Shown: positions 19,628-28,029 of the stretch, piece by piece
How the letters are laid out: the number at the start of each line of letters is the position of its first letter
Position numbering within the stretch: the first letter of the stretch is position 1
Assembly (NCBI RefSeq): GCF_036884845.1
Contig: NZ_CP145732.1
Location: forward strand, 3,286,001 to 3,350,000
DNA: 64,000 nt
DNA from: Pseudomonas sp. MAG733B
Lineage (GTDB): Bacteria; Pseudomonadota; Gammaproteobacteria; Pseudomonadales; Pseudomonadaceae
Reading direction: 5' to 3'
The notes under the pieces: model-generated
Database searches by the model: none
The model's input: only the letters and a program-made list of their open reading frames with translations
Told to the model about the DNA's origin: nothing
Made by a program: the position numbers and the translations under genes

Positions 19628-19646
19628 TGCAGATAAAAAATCTGCA
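19628..19646. promoter_or_regulatory. Lrp-box-like palindrome in the bkdR-bkdA1 intergenic region
   Basis: TGCAGAT, five A residues, then ATCTGCA gives perfect 7-bp arms, centred about 39 bp upstream of the bkdR start. CAG/CTG ends around an A/T core match the general form of Lrp-family operators. The position suits autoregulation of bkdR or activation of the divergent operon; BkdR binding in this intergenic region is known from P. putida. Confidence 0.6.
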
Positions 19647-19675
19647 TAAACATAAAAAGCAGGTGGTTTTGTCTC

Positions 19676-20164
19676 ATGCGCAAACTGGACCGTACCGATA
19701 TCGGCATTCTCAACAGCCTTCAGGAGAACGCCCGGATCACCAACGCCGACCTTGCACGCTCGGTCAACCTGTCGCCGACACCGTGCTTCAATCGGGTCAA
19801 GGCGATGGAAGAACTGGGCCTGATTCGCGAGCAGGTAACGCTGCTGGACGCCGACCTGCTGGGGCTGCACGTGAACGTGTTCATCCACGTCAGCCTGGAG
19901 AAGCAGGTGGAGGAAGCGTTGCAGCATTTCGAGGAAGCGATTTCCGATCGCCCGGAAGTGATGGAGTGCTACCTGATGGCCGGCGACCCGGATTACTTGA
20001 TCCGCGTGCTGGTGCCGACCATTCAGTCGCTGGAGCGCTTCATGATGGATTTTCTGACCAAGGTGCCGGGGGTGGCGAACATTCGGTCGAGTTTTGCGCT
20101 GAAGCAGGTGCGCTATAAGACGGCGCTGCCGTTGCCGGCGAATGGCCTGACGTTGGGCGCGTGA
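19676..20164 (+). CDS. bkdR: Lrp/AsnC-family activator of the bkd operon
   Basis: This 162-residue Lrp-type regulator has an N-terminal helix-turn-helix ([20 protein letters not shown], then [20 protein letters not shown]) and a C-terminal RAM ligand-binding domain ([20 protein letters not shown]). It is divergent from bkdA1, the arrangement known in P. putida, where it activates the operon on sensing L-branched-chain amino acids. Identification is strong from both sequence and context. Confidence 0.95.
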   Translation: MRKLDRTDIGILNSLQENARITNADLARSVNLSPTPCFNRVKAMEELGLIREQVTLLDADLLGLHVNVFIHVSLEKQVEEALQHFEEAISDRPEVMECYLMAGDPDYLIRVLVPTIQSLERFMMDFLTKVPGVANIRSSFALKQVRYKTALPLPANGLTLGA

Positions 20165-20179
20165 AGCGACCTCAAATCC

Positions 20180-20245
20180 GTAGGAGCAAAGCTTGCTCGC
20201 GATGGCGATCTCAAGGGCGCTATCGCGAGCAAGCTTTGCTCCTAC
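20180..20245. repeat. REP inverted pair (GTAGGAGC class)
   Basis: GTAGGAGCAAAGCTTGCTCG and its near-perfect inverted copy end at 20245, with a ~16-bp centre. The pair lies between convergent bkdR and the metallo-hydrolase gene and could fold into a long hairpin in either transcript. Confidence 0.88.
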
Positions 20246-20248
20246 AGG

Positions 20249-21112
20249 TCAGAATTTATTGATCGGGATTTTCAGGTAGGTCACGCCATTGTCTTCCGCC
20301 GGCGGCAGATTCCCCGCCCGCACATTCACCTGAATCGCCGGCAACAACAGCGTCGGCATGCCCAAACCCTCATCGCGCTGGGTGCGCATGGCAACGAAGG
20401 CCGCTTCGTCGATGCCGTCGCGCACGTGGATGTTGCTTTTGCGCTGCTCCCCGACGGTGGTCATGCACTGCGGTTCGCGGCCCTCGGGCGGGTAATCGTG
20501 GCAGACGTAAAGGCGCACGTTGGCGGGGAAGGCCAGCAATTTGTGGATCGAGGCGAACATCTGGTTGGCATTGCCGCCGGGAAAGTCGCAGCGTGCGGTG
20601 CCGACGTCCGGCATGAACATTGTGTCGCCGACCAGAATCACTTCGTTGCCGATCAGGTACGCCATGTCCGCCGGGGTATGGCCGGGCACATGCAGCGCCG
20701 TGGCTTGGATGTTGCCAATGTGGAAAGTTTCGTCGGGGGCGAACAGGTGATCGAACTGCGAGCCATCGATGCAAAATTCCGGTTCAAGGTTGAACAGGGT
20801 CTTGAACACGTTCTGCACCTTGCAGATCGACTGGCCGATGGCGATCCGGCCGCCCAGTTCCCGGCGCAGGTACGGCGCGGCGGACAGGTGATCGGCATGG
20901 GCGTGGGTTTCCAGCAGCCATTGCACCTGCAAGCGGTGCTCGCGCACGAACGCGCTGATGCGGTCCGCCTGCACGGTGGTGGTTCGACCGGCAGCAGGGT
21001 TGTAGTCGAGCACCGGGTCGACGATCGCACACTGCCCGCCATCCGCTTCGTAGATCACGTAGCTGTAGGTGGACGAGGCATCGTCGAAAAAGGCTTCAAT
21101 CAGGGCAGGCAT
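20249..21112 (-). CDS. MBL-fold hydrolase, persulfide-dioxygenase-like
   Basis: This 287-residue metallo-beta-lactamase-fold enzyme carries the metal motif THAHADH at 69-75, a downstream HVPGHTPADMAYLIG and VGDTMFMPDVGTARCDFPGG. That last segment is characteristic of ETHE1-type persulfide dioxygenases, which oxidise glutathione persulfide to sulfite. The divergent neighbour is a TauE/SafE-type exporter, the partner expected for disposal of the sulfite product. There is no rhodanese fusion and no BigR-like repressor adjacent. Glyoxalase II is an alternative but less fitting assignment. Confidence 0.85.
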   Translation of the reverse strand: MPALIEAFFDDASSTYSYVIYEADGGQCAIVDPVLDYNPAAGRTTTVQADRISAFVREHRLQVQWLLETHAHADHLSAAPYLRRELGGRIAIGQSICKVQNVFKTLFNLEPEFCIDGSQFDHLFAPDETFHIGNIQATALHVPGHTPADMAYLIGNEVILVGDTMFMPDVGTARCDFPGGNANQMFASIHKLLAFPANVRLYVCHDYPPEGREPQCMTTVGEQRKSNIHVRDGIDEAAFVAMRTQRDEGLGMPTLLLPAIQVNVRAGNLPPAEDNGVTYLKIPINKF

Positions 21113-21274
21113 GAGGGTTGTTTCTTCGTGGACAAGTCATGAGGTTAGTTTCATTTTCCCTGCGCTGACCAGCCCCCGCGTCAATTCTGTTAACGAAAAA
21201 TCCGGGTGGGCTCTATCCTGTCACTCTATCGATACCGGGCGTTCCCGGCCTTTGTCATGGATTACGAGCGTTTT

Positions 21275-22078
21275 ATGTTGCTGGCGAGTTTTTTTGGTGT
21301 GGTCATGGGATTGGTGCTGGGTTTGACCGGGGCCGGCGGCGGCATTCTGGCCGTACCGGCGTTGGTGCTGGGCCTGGGATGGAGCATGACCACGGCGGCG
21401 CCCGTTGCGCTGTTCGCGGTGGGCAGCGCGGCGGCGGTGGGGGCCATCGATGGTTTGCGGCATGGCCTTGTGCGCTATCGCGCGGCATTGTTGATCGCGG
21501 CGCTCGGCGCGGTGTTTTCGCCGGTGGGCATCTACTTCGCCCATCAGTTGCCGGAAAAAATCCTGATGATCCTGTTCAGCCTGCTGATGGTCATGGTCGC
21601 TGCGCGGATGCTGCGCCGTGAGCGCAAGGACGAGGGGCCGAGCGATCACGGGCATGCCAACTGGGGCCAGAAGAACTGCATGCTCGATCAGCACACCGGG
21701 CGCTTTTCCTGGACCGCCAAATGTACCGCGACCCTCGCCGCGCTGGGGGCGGTGACCGGTGTCGTGTCAGGGTTGCTGGGGGTTGGCGGCGGGTTTTTGA
21801 TTGTGCCTGCGTTCAAGCAACTGACCGATGTGCAGATGCGTGGAATCATCGCCACCTCGCTGATGGTGATCAGCCTGATCTCGGCCATCGGCGTGATCGG
21901 TGCATTGCATGCCGGGGTGCGCATCGATGGGCTGGGTGTTGCCTTCATCGTCTCCAGCATTGTCGGCATGGTCATTGGCCGAAAGCTTTGTGCCCAGGTG
22001 CCGGCGCGGGCGTTGCAGGTGGGGTTTGCCAGCATCTGTCTGGTGGTCGCCGTCTACATGCTGGTGCGCGCCTTATAA
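21275..22078 (+). CDS. TauE/SafE-family membrane exporter
   Basis: This is a roughly 267-residue polytopic membrane protein with about eight hydrophobic helices in two repeats, each with the family glycine motif: LGLTGAGGGILAVPALVLGL and SGLLGVGGGFLIVPAFKQ. The family moves sulfite, sulfoacetate or related organosulfur anions. I prefer the ATG at 21275 with GAG upstream; an earlier ATG at 21257 lacks a ribosome-binding site. Divergence from a persulfide-dioxygenase-like gene supports a sulfite-export role. Its stop overlaps the convergent epimerase-like gene by 6 bp. Confidence 0.85.
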   Translation: MLLASFFGVVMGLVLGLTGAGGGILAVPALVLGLGWSMTTAAPVALFAVGSAAAVGAIDGLRHGLVRYRAALLIAALGAVFSPVGIYFAHQLPEKILMILFSLLMVMVAARMLRRERKDEGPSDHGHANWGQKNCMLDQHTGRFSWTAKCTATLAALGAVTGVVSGLLGVGGGFLIVPAFKQLTDVQMRGIIATSLMVISLISAIGVIGALHAGVRIDGLGVAFIVSSIVGMVIGRKLCAQVPARALQVGFASICLVVAVYMLVRAL

Positions 22079-22942
22079 GGCTCGGTATTGCAGGCTGAAA
22101 CCCAGTTCAGCGGTTTGTCCCTGTTCCAGCAAACGTAACCCCGGGCGACCGGGCAGGTGATGGGCGTTGACCGGATGACTTACCGGTTCGATGCAGAAAA
22201 ACTCCAGGCCAACCGGGCAGTAGAGCAGGTAGTAATCGCTGCCGGTGGCTTGGCATTCCAGTTCATAACCTAGATCCGGTTGCTGGATCAGGCACCGGCC
22301 GTTCCATTCGCAGAAGCCGTTGTCGACCAGTGATTCGGGGAGCGGCTTGAGTGACTGGAAATTCCAGTCGGCGGGCAGGCTGTCGAGCTGTGTCGGCAGT
22401 TTGGTGCTGTCGCACAACCAGACCTGGCGGGCTGGTGCGTGCAAGCGGGTGTTGGCGGTGCGCGGCAGATACGGATGCAGTCCCAGACCATGCCAGGCGG
22501 CTTGCTCGGCTTGATGGGTCACACTCAATTCGATGCTCAGTTTGCCTTCGCTCAGATGGAAGCGTTGGCGGGCGCAGTAAGCGAAAGGACAGGGGCTATC
22601 GAGTTGCAGCACCACTTCATGCGCGGTGGATGACACCACTTGCCACGCTTGCTGCCAGGCGCTGCCGTGAATCGGTAGTGGATCGGTGAGGCTGTTAGGC
22701 GTCAGTGCCAGCCAGCCATCGGGGCAGTCGAAGCCGCCTTCTGCGATGCGGTTGGACCAAGGCACCAAGGGAAAGCAGCCAAGCTTGCCGGGCAAACCGG
22801 TGTTGAGGGCGTGGGCATCGGCGTGGCGCAACAAGGGTTGGCCAGTGCTGCGCACGGTCCAGTTGACGATGCTGCCGCCGAGTTCCGGGGCGAGGGTGAG
22901 GCGGGTGAATTCGTCTTCGAGTTCGAGCAGTGTTGGCGACAT
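22073..22942 (-). CDS. Aldose 1-epimerase-family protein
   Basis: This 289-residue galactose-mutarotase-like beta-sandwich protein has LGGSIVNWTVRSTGQPLLRH, FPLVPWSNRIAEGGF with the active-site Asn-Arg, PIHGSAWQQAWQ with a catalytic His, and a second histidine in GLGLHPYLP. It interconverts alpha and beta anomers of a sugar. I start at 22942 (MSPTLLELEDEF). It lies just downstream of the TRAP/uronate genes on the same strand, so an anomerase for the imported uronate is plausible, though a REP pair separates them. Confidence 0.85.
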   Translation of the reverse strand: MSPTLLELEDEFTRLTLAPELGGSIVNWTVRSTGQPLLRHADAHALNTGLPGKLGCFPLVPWSNRIAEGGFDCPDGWLALTPNSLTDPLPIHGSAWQQAWQVVSSTAHEVVLQLDSPCPFAYCARQRFHLSEGKLSIELSVTHQAEQAAWHGLGLHPYLPRTANTRLHAPARQVWLCDSTKLPTQLDSLPADWNFQSLKPLPESLVDNGFCEWNGRCLIQQPDLGYELECQATGSDYYLLYCPVGLEFFCIEPVSHPVNAHHLPGRPGLRLLEQGQTAELGFSLQYRAL

Positions 22943-22989
22943 ATTGACCAGCAATAGAAACGTTGAGTGGGATATGAATGAAATCCCCT

Positions 22990-23055
22990 GTAGGAGCACG
23001 GCTTGCCGGCGATGGCGTACGTGAGATCGCTATCGCCGGCAAGCCGTGCTCCTAC
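22990..23055. repeat. REP inverted pair (GTAGGAGC class)
   Basis: GTAGGAGCACGGCTTGCCGG and its inverted copy flank a short centre between the epimerase-like gene and dctM. The arms use the variant GCACGGCTTGCCGGCGATG and match very closely. Confidence 0.88.
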
Positions 23056-23065
23056 AGGACAAGGA

Positions 23066-24346
23066 TTACAACACCAAATGCGGCAACCACAGCGAAATTG
23101 CCGGAATGTAGGTCACGGCCATCAGCACCAGGAACAGCACGGCATAGAACGGCAGCAGGGCCTTCACGGTTTTTTCGATACTGACTTTACCCACGGCCGA
23201 CCCCACAAAGAGTACCGCGCCCACCGGCGGCGTTATCAAACCAATCCCCAGGTTCACCAGCATGATCATGCCGAACTGCACCGGGTCCACGCCAATGCCC
23301 AGAATCACCGGCATCAGGATCGGCGTCAGGATCAGGATCAGCGGCGCCATGTCCATCACGGTGCCGAGCAACAGCAGCATGACGTTGATGCACATCAGGA
23401 TCACGTAACGGTTGTCCGACAGCGTCAGGAACATCGTGGTGATCTTCGCCGGGATCTGCATCAGCGTCATGATGTAGCCGAAGCTTGCAGCGAAACCGAT
23501 CAGGATCATCACAATCGAAATCGTCCGCACCGTACGGTGCATCAGTTTCGGCAGTTCGCTCCACTTGTAGTCGCGGTAGATGAACATGGTCACGAAGAAC
23601 GACCACAGCACGGCAATGGCCGCCGATTCGGTCGCAGTGAAAATCCCCGAAAGAATACCGCCGAGGATGATGACCATCGCCATCAGGCCCCACAACGCTT
23701 CACCGCAAATCTTCAGCGCTTCGCGCATCGGAATGACTTCGCCTTTCGGATAGTCGCGCTTCTTGGCGAAGATCAGGCACAGCACCATCAGGCACGCGCT
23801 CATCATCAGGCCCGGCACCACGCCGGCCATGAACAGCGAGGCAATCGACACCGTGCCGCCCGCCGCCAGCGAGTACAGTACCGAGTTGTGGCTTGGAGGG
23901 GTCAGCAGGGCTTGCACCGAACCGCTGACCGTCACCGCAGTGGCGAACTCCCGCGGATAGCCGCGACGTTCCATCTCAGGAATCAGTACCGAACCCACCG
24001 AAGCGGTATCCGCCACCGAAGAACCGGAGATCGCACCGAAGAAGGTCGAGGCCATGATGTTGACCAGCGACAAGCCGCCGCGCACGAAACCCACCAGCAC
24101 CCCGGCAAATGCCACCAGGCGCCGGGACATCCCGCCCTCGGCCATGATCGCGCCGGCCAGGACGAAGAACGGAATCGCCAGCAGGGAGAATTTGTTCACG
24201 CCGCCAGCGACCTGAATCATCAGCGCCTGGAACGGAATGTCGATCCAGAACGCACCGATCAGCGCGGAAAGCCCCAGCGCGTAAGCGACAGGCATGCCGA
24301 TCAGGATCAACGCGATAAAACTGCCCAACAGAATAAAAGCGTCCAT
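23066..24346 (-). CDS. TRAP transporter large permease (DctM family)
   Basis: This 426-residue inner-membrane protein of the DctM/SiaM type forms the transport channel of a sodium- or proton-driven TRAP system. It has about 12 hydrophobic helices, with PFFVLAGAIMAEGGMSRRLV, FFGAISGSSVADTASVGSVL and ITPPVGAVLFVGSAVGKVSI being typical. Its start abuts the stop of the small permease gene with no spacer. Context (uronate dehydrogenase, lactonase, OprD porin) indicates a hexuronate or aldarate substrate. The arrangement matches the udh locus known in P. putida. Confidence 0.92.
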   Translation of the reverse strand: MDAFILLGSFIALILIGMPVAYALGLSALIGAFWIDIPFQALMIQVAGGVNKFSLLAIPFFVLAGAIMAEGGMSRRLVAFAGVLVGFVRGGLSLVNIMASTFFGAISGSSVADTASVGSVLIPEMERRGYPREFATAVTVSGSVQALLTPPSHNSVLYSLAAGGTVSIASLFMAGVVPGLMMSACLMVLCLIFAKKRDYPKGEVIPMREALKICGEALWGLMAMVIILGGILSGIFTATESAAIAVLWSFFVTMFIYRDYKWSELPKLMHRTVRTISIVMILIGFAASFGYIMTLMQIPAKITTMFLTLSDNRYVILMCINVMLLLLGTVMDMAPLILILTPILMPVILGIGVDPVQFGMIMLVNLGIGLITPPVGAVLFVGSAVGKVSIEKTVKALLPFYAVLFLVLMAVTYIPAISLWLPHLVL

Positions 24347-24874
24347 TCAGGCAGCCCCTTCGTTTTCTTCAACGATGTCGAAACGCACGACCCGACGGTT
24401 GCTCTGGTCACCGAGCAAGAGTTTTTCCAAAACAAAAATCAGCGTCAGCACGCCGCCCACCGGAATCGGCATGTAGGTGATGCCTACGCGGAGGGTCGGC
24501 AGGGCGCTCATGAACTGGTTCCACGTCGACAGGCACAGCTTGGTGCCCCAGATCGCCATGAACAGGCTGATAGTCGCCATCAGCAATTGTGCGAACACAC
24601 TCATGGCTTTGCGCAGATTCGGTTGCATGCGGTCGGTGAGCATTGCCACCGCCATGTGCGAGCCGGAACGATAGCTGGCGGCGGCGCCGATGAAGGTGAA
24701 CACCATCATCAGCAGGATTGCAGTGGGCTCGGGCCAGCTGGAGCCGGTACCGAGTACATAACGGGCAAATACGCCCCAAGGGATGATCAGCGCAATGGCC
24801 AATACGGAGAGCCCGGCGACCCAGATACAGGTCATGTAGAGCTTGTCATTGAAACGTAGCAGCAGATTCTTCAT
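24347..24874 (-). CDS. TRAP transporter small permease (DctQ family)
   Basis: This 175-residue, four-helix membrane protein is the DctQ partner of the TRAP permease (IPWGVFARYVLGTGSSWPEP, SGSHMAVAMLTDRM and RVGITYMPIPVGG are typical). I start at 24874 (MKNLLLRFNDK) with GGTGGA six bases upstream; eleven upstream codons are open but uncharacteristic. It lies between the binding-protein and large-permease genes. Confidence 0.9.
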   Translation of the reverse strand: MKNLLLRFNDKLYMTCIWVAGLSVLAIALIIPWGVFARYVLGTGSSWPEPTAILLMMVFTFIGAAASYRSGSHMAVAMLTDRMQPNLRKAMSVFAQLLMATISLFMAIWGTKLCLSTWNQFMSALPTLRVGITYMPIPVGGVLTLIFVLEKLLLGDQSNRRVVRFDIVEENEGAA

Positions 24875-24952
24875 CGGGTTCCACCGTAACCGGGCGCGCA
24901 CGGACATACAGCTGCGTCAGTGGCGCCGGGCCTTTCTTGAATGCAGGGAGAG

Positions 24953-25924
24953 TTACTGAACGGCTTCGATGCGCTTGATCAGATCGGCGTAAGGTGCGCC
25001 GTACTTCTCGCGGATCGAGGCGGTCGCTTCATAGAAAGGTTTTTTGTCGACGGTGATGAACTCGACGCCCGCAGCCTTGAGCTTCTCTTCGCTGCTGGCC
25101 GATTTCGCATCCCACAAGGTGCGTTCCTGGGCCTGTGCGGCTTTGGCGGTTTTCTTCACGAGCGCCTGCTGCTCAGGGGTGAGTTTGTTCCAGGTGATCT
25201 TCGACATCACGATCGGCTCAGGCAGGATCAGGTGGCCGGTCAGGCTGTAGAACTTGGCGTTCTGGTAGTGGTTGTGTTCAAGCATGGTCGGCGGATTGTT
25301 TTCCGCACCGTCGATCACGCCGGTCTGCAAGGCACTGAAGATTTCGCCGGTGTCCATCGCAATGCCGTTGCCGCCCATGGCGTTGATGGTTTCGATGAAC
25401 ATCGGGTTGCCTTGTACGCGGATCTTCATGCCCTTGAGGTCTTCGAGGGTGCGTACCGGTTTCTTGGTGTAGAGGTTGCGCGTGCCGCCGTCCATCCAGG
25501 CCAGGGCGACCAGGTTGAATTCGGAATTGGTGATCTTGTCGAGGATCTCGTCGCCGACTTCACCGTCAATGACTTTGCGCATGTGCGCCTGGTCACGGAA
25601 CACGAACGGCATGTTGAACACGTTCACGTCCGGCACTACCGGGCCGACGATGCCGAGGCTGACGCGGGCCATCTGAATGGCGCCGACCTGAGCCTGTTCG
25701 ACTACTTCCTTTTCCGAACCGAGCACGCCACCGGCGAACATCTTGAAGGTCAGTTTGCCGTCGCTGTCGGCCACCAGGGTTTTACCCAGTTGCTCTTCAG
25801 CCACCACCGTCGGATAACCGGCGGGATGGATGTCGGCGAATTTGATTTCCAGCGCATGGGCGGCGCTGCTGAGCGAGAAGGCGAGCGGGAGTGCTGCGGC
25901 GAGCAAGGTGCGTTTGAAGTCCAT
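24953..25924 (-). CDS. TRAP transporter periplasmic substrate-binding protein (DctP family)
   Basis: This 323-residue exported protein has a signal peptide of about 24 residues (LLAAALPLAFSLSSAAHA) and the DctP fold. Family marks include FADIHPAGYPTVVAEEQLGK, GTRNLYTKKPVRTLEDLKGM, KIRVQGNPMFIETINAMGGN and GVIDGAENNPPTMLEHNH. The conserved arginine in KIRVQ should bind the substrate carboxylate, which suits a uronate or aldarate. It lies between the SMP-30 gene (59 bp upstream) and dctQ. Confidence 0.93.
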   Translation of the reverse strand: MDFKRTLLAAALPLAFSLSSAAHALEIKFADIHPAGYPTVVAEEQLGKTLVADSDGKLTFKMFAGGVLGSEKEVVEQAQVGAIQMARVSLGIVGPVVPDVNVFNMPFVFRDQAHMRKVIDGEVGDEILDKITNSEFNLVALAWMDGGTRNLYTKKPVRTLEDLKGMKIRVQGNPMFIETINAMGGNGIAMDTGEIFSALQTGVIDGAENNPPTMLEHNHYQNAKFYSLTGHLILPEPIVMSKITWNKLTPEQQALVKKTAKAAQAQERTLWDAKSASSEEKLKAAGVEFITVDKKPFYEATASIREKYGAPYADLIKRIEAVQ

Positions 25925-25983
25925 GTTTGTGTCTCCGGTTTTATTGTTTTTTTGTTCAAGGCACAGCGGTGTAGCAGAGGGGG

Positions 25984-26877
25984 TTAAGGCAAATCGTTGA
26001 ATAGCGGTTCCGGCAAGCCATTGACGCCGGGTTTGAGGGCGAACACGCCACCGGCCAGCGACTGTTCGTCGTGGTCGTCACCGGGACGAATCGAGGTCAC
26101 GAACAACGTGTCCAGTCGACTGCCGCCGAAGGCGCACATGGTTGGTTTTTTCACCGGTACGGCGAGTGAGCGATCCAGTCGGCCGTCGGGGGTAAAGCGG
26201 TGAATCAATCCGGCGTCGTTGGCGCAGATCCAGTAGCAGCCTTCGGCATCCACCGCCGCACCGTCGGGGCGACCGCAGTAGTCATTCATGTCGACAAATA
26301 CGCGGCGATTGGAGGGGGTGCCGCTGTCGATGTCGTAGTCGAAGGCCCAGATCAGTTGCACGTTGGGGTGCGAGTCCGACAGGTACATGGTCTTGCCGTC
26401 CGGGCTGAAACCCAGGCCATTGGGCACGATGAAGCCGCCCAGTTGCGCAGCGAGCGGCCCGCGTTGCCCGGCGCTGTAGCGATAAAGCGTACCGTCAGCA
26501 GCATTGGCGCCCATGTTCAGCACCATGCTGCCGGCCCAGAAACGCCCTTGGCGGTCGCAGCGACCATCGTTGAGGCGCATGTCGGTGCGGGCGTGATCAA
26601 CGTGTGCGAGCAAGTCGCTGTCGAGGCTGCCATCGCTATGCGCGTGCAGATGAAAGAACCCGCTTTCCATTCCCGCGACCCAGCCACCGTCACGGTGCCG
26701 GGTGATGCACGCGAGCATTTCCGGCGTCTTCCAGGCGTGGACATGCCCGGTTTCGGCGCTCCAGCGCTGCAGGCCCCCGGCGGGAATATCGACCCAGTAC
26801 AGGGCGTTTTCCTCAGGGACCCAGACCGGGCTCTCACCGACGGCGTTACGGGCATCGACAATCAATTCAGCTTGCAT
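25984..26877 (-). CDS. SMP-30/gluconolactonase-family lactonase
   Basis: This 297-residue six-bladed propeller hydrolase has the family residues GESPVWVPEENALYWVDIPA (metal Glu), LNDGRCDRQGRFWAGSM, VPNGLGFSPDGKTMYLSDS (metal Asn, Asp) and DGAAVDAEGCYWIC. It should open the aldaro-lactone produced by the neighbouring uronate dehydrogenase, though gluconolactone is possible. It lies 56 bp downstream of udh in the same direction. Confidence 0.88.
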   Translation of the reverse strand: MQAELIVDARNAVGESPVWVPEENALYWVDIPAGGLQRWSAETGHVHAWKTPEMLACITRHRDGGWVAGMESGFFHLHAHSDGSLDSDLLAHVDHARTDMRLNDGRCDRQGRFWAGSMVLNMGANAADGTLYRYSAGQRGPLAAQLGGFIVPNGLGFSPDGKTMYLSDSHPNVQLIWAFDYDIDSGTPSNRRVFVDMNDYCGRPDGAAVDAEGCYWICANDAGLIHRFTPDGRLDRSLAVPVKKPTMCAFGGSRLDTLFVTSIRPGDDHDEQSLAGGVFALKPGVNGLPEPLFNDLP

Positions 26878-26933
26878 GGCAACTCATTCCCTTGGGTTTT
26901 TGTTGTGGGATCAAGTGGGAAGCGTTGGATGTT

Positions 26934-27758
26934 TCAGTCGCCGAACGGGCCGGCCGCGCAGAACCCGCCACCCTGGTAGACCCGCGCCGGGTCATCGGCA
27001 GCCGGCATCGGCTGCGCTTCAACCTTTTCGCGGAACACTTCGGAAGTGTCGTTCGGTGAATAGCCCAGGTTCGTGGCGTAGCGGTTGTCCCACCAGATGT
27101 CCTTGTTGTCGGACATGCCGTAGACCACGGTGTGGCCGACGTTCGGGGTGTACAACGCGCGTTCGAGCAATTGGGTCAGGTCGCCAAAGCTCAGCCAGGT
27201 GCTCATCATCCGGCGGTTCTGAGGTTCCGGGAACGACGAGCCGATGCGCACGCTGACGGTCTCGATGCCGTAGCGGTCGAAGTAGAACGTGGCCATGTCT
27301 TCGCCGTAGGCTTTGGACAGACCGTAATAGCTGTCAGGACGGTGAGGGGAGTGGGCGTCGATCACTTCGTCCTGCTTATAGAAGCCGATGACGTGGTTGG
27401 AGCTGGCGAAGATCACGCGCTTGACGCCATGTCGGCGCGCCGCTTCGTAAATGTGGAACACACCGCAGATGTTGGCGCCGAGGATCTGTTCGAACGAATG
27501 CTCGGTCGACACGCCACCGAAGTGCAGGATCGCGTCCACGCCTTCGACCAATTGATGTACGGCTTGCTTGTCGGCGAGGTCGCAGGGCACGACTTCTTCG
27601 CGGTCATCGATGGCCGGGGCGATATCGGCGATGTCCGACAGGCGAATGACGTTGGCATACGGGCGCAGGCTTTCGCGCAAGACTTTGCCCAGGCCACCGG
27701 CGGCGCCGGTCAGCAGCAGGCGATTGAAGGGAGTGCGGGCGGTTGCAGTGGTCGTCAT
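26934..27758 (-). CDS. udh: Uronate dehydrogenase
   Basis: This 274-residue NAD-dependent extended-SDR enzyme oxidises galacturonate and glucuronate to the aldaro-lactones. The Rossmann motif TGAAGGLG is at 17-24, FGGVSTEH follows the cofactor strand, and the catalytic SYYGLSK has Tyr145 and Lys149. Long stretches, including ANICGVFHIYEAARRHGVKR and FASSNHVIGFYKQDEVIDAH, read as close homologues of the characterised P. putida and P. syringae enzymes. AGGGA precedes the ATG. It is the promoter-proximal gene of udh, SMP-30, dctP, dctQ, dctM. Confidence 0.95.
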   Translation of the reverse strand: MTTTATARTPFNRLLLTGAAGGLGKVLRESLRPYANVIRLSDIADIAPAIDDREEVVPCDLADKQAVHQLVEGVDAILHFGGVSTEHSFEQILGANICGVFHIYEAARRHGVKRVIFASSNHVIGFYKQDEVIDAHSPHRPDSYYGLSKAYGEDMATFYFDRYGIETVSVRIGSSFPEPQNRRMMSTWLSFGDLTQLLERALYTPNVGHTVVYGMSDNKDIWWDNRYATNLGYSPNDTSEVFREKVEAQPMPAADDPARVYQGGGFCAAGPFGD

Positions 27759-27804
27759 GGGAATCCCTGGACAAGCGGTTGTTGTTATTGGTTCGTTGTA
27801 GGTT

Positions 27805-27814
27805 GTCGTACGAC
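27805..27814. promoter_or_regulatory. Palindromic operator GTCGTACGAC upstream of udh
   Basis: A perfect 10-bp palindrome lies 47 bp upstream of the udh start, 8 bp beyond the putative -10 on the minus strand. A near-identical GTTGTACGAC lies in the same place before oprD. The position overlapping or just after +1 suits a repressor. Confidence 0.65.
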
Positions 27815-27822
27815 TATGGCGA

Positions 27823-27852
27823 AGTATCGTTAGGCTATCCGGTTCTTGTCAA
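27823..27852 (-). promoter_or_regulatory. Putative sigma70 promoter of the udh operon
   Basis: On the minus strand TTGACA (27852-27847) is followed after 18 bp by GATACT (27828-27823). It lies immediately upstream of the palindrome at 27805-27814. Confidence 0.55.
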
Positions 27853-27927
27853 CGCGACTTTGGTGGAAATGGACGGAGGGTCGTGTCCTGAAAGCCTGCG
27901 GTAATTCTTCAAGGCCTCGCGCACCTT

Positions 27928-28016
27928 GTAGGAGTGAGCCTGCTCGCGATTGGCGGCCTGACATTCAACATCAAAGTCGACTGAAATGCCGCCATCGCGA
28001 GCAGGCTCGCTCCTAC
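27928..28016. repeat. REP inverted pair (GTAGGAGC class)
   Basis: GTAGGAGTGAGCCTGCTCGCGAT and its inverted partner ending at 28016 are spaced by about 43 bp. It separates the oprD-like stop from the udh promoter. Confidence 0.85.
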
Positions 28017-28029
28017 ATTGGTTTTGTGT

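Noticed and set aside
23003-24859. A 618-codon plus-strand open frame antisense to the TRAP permease genes
   Set aside because: Its translation is His/Gln/Arg-rich shadow sequence; the DctM and DctQ genes on the minus strand are clear.
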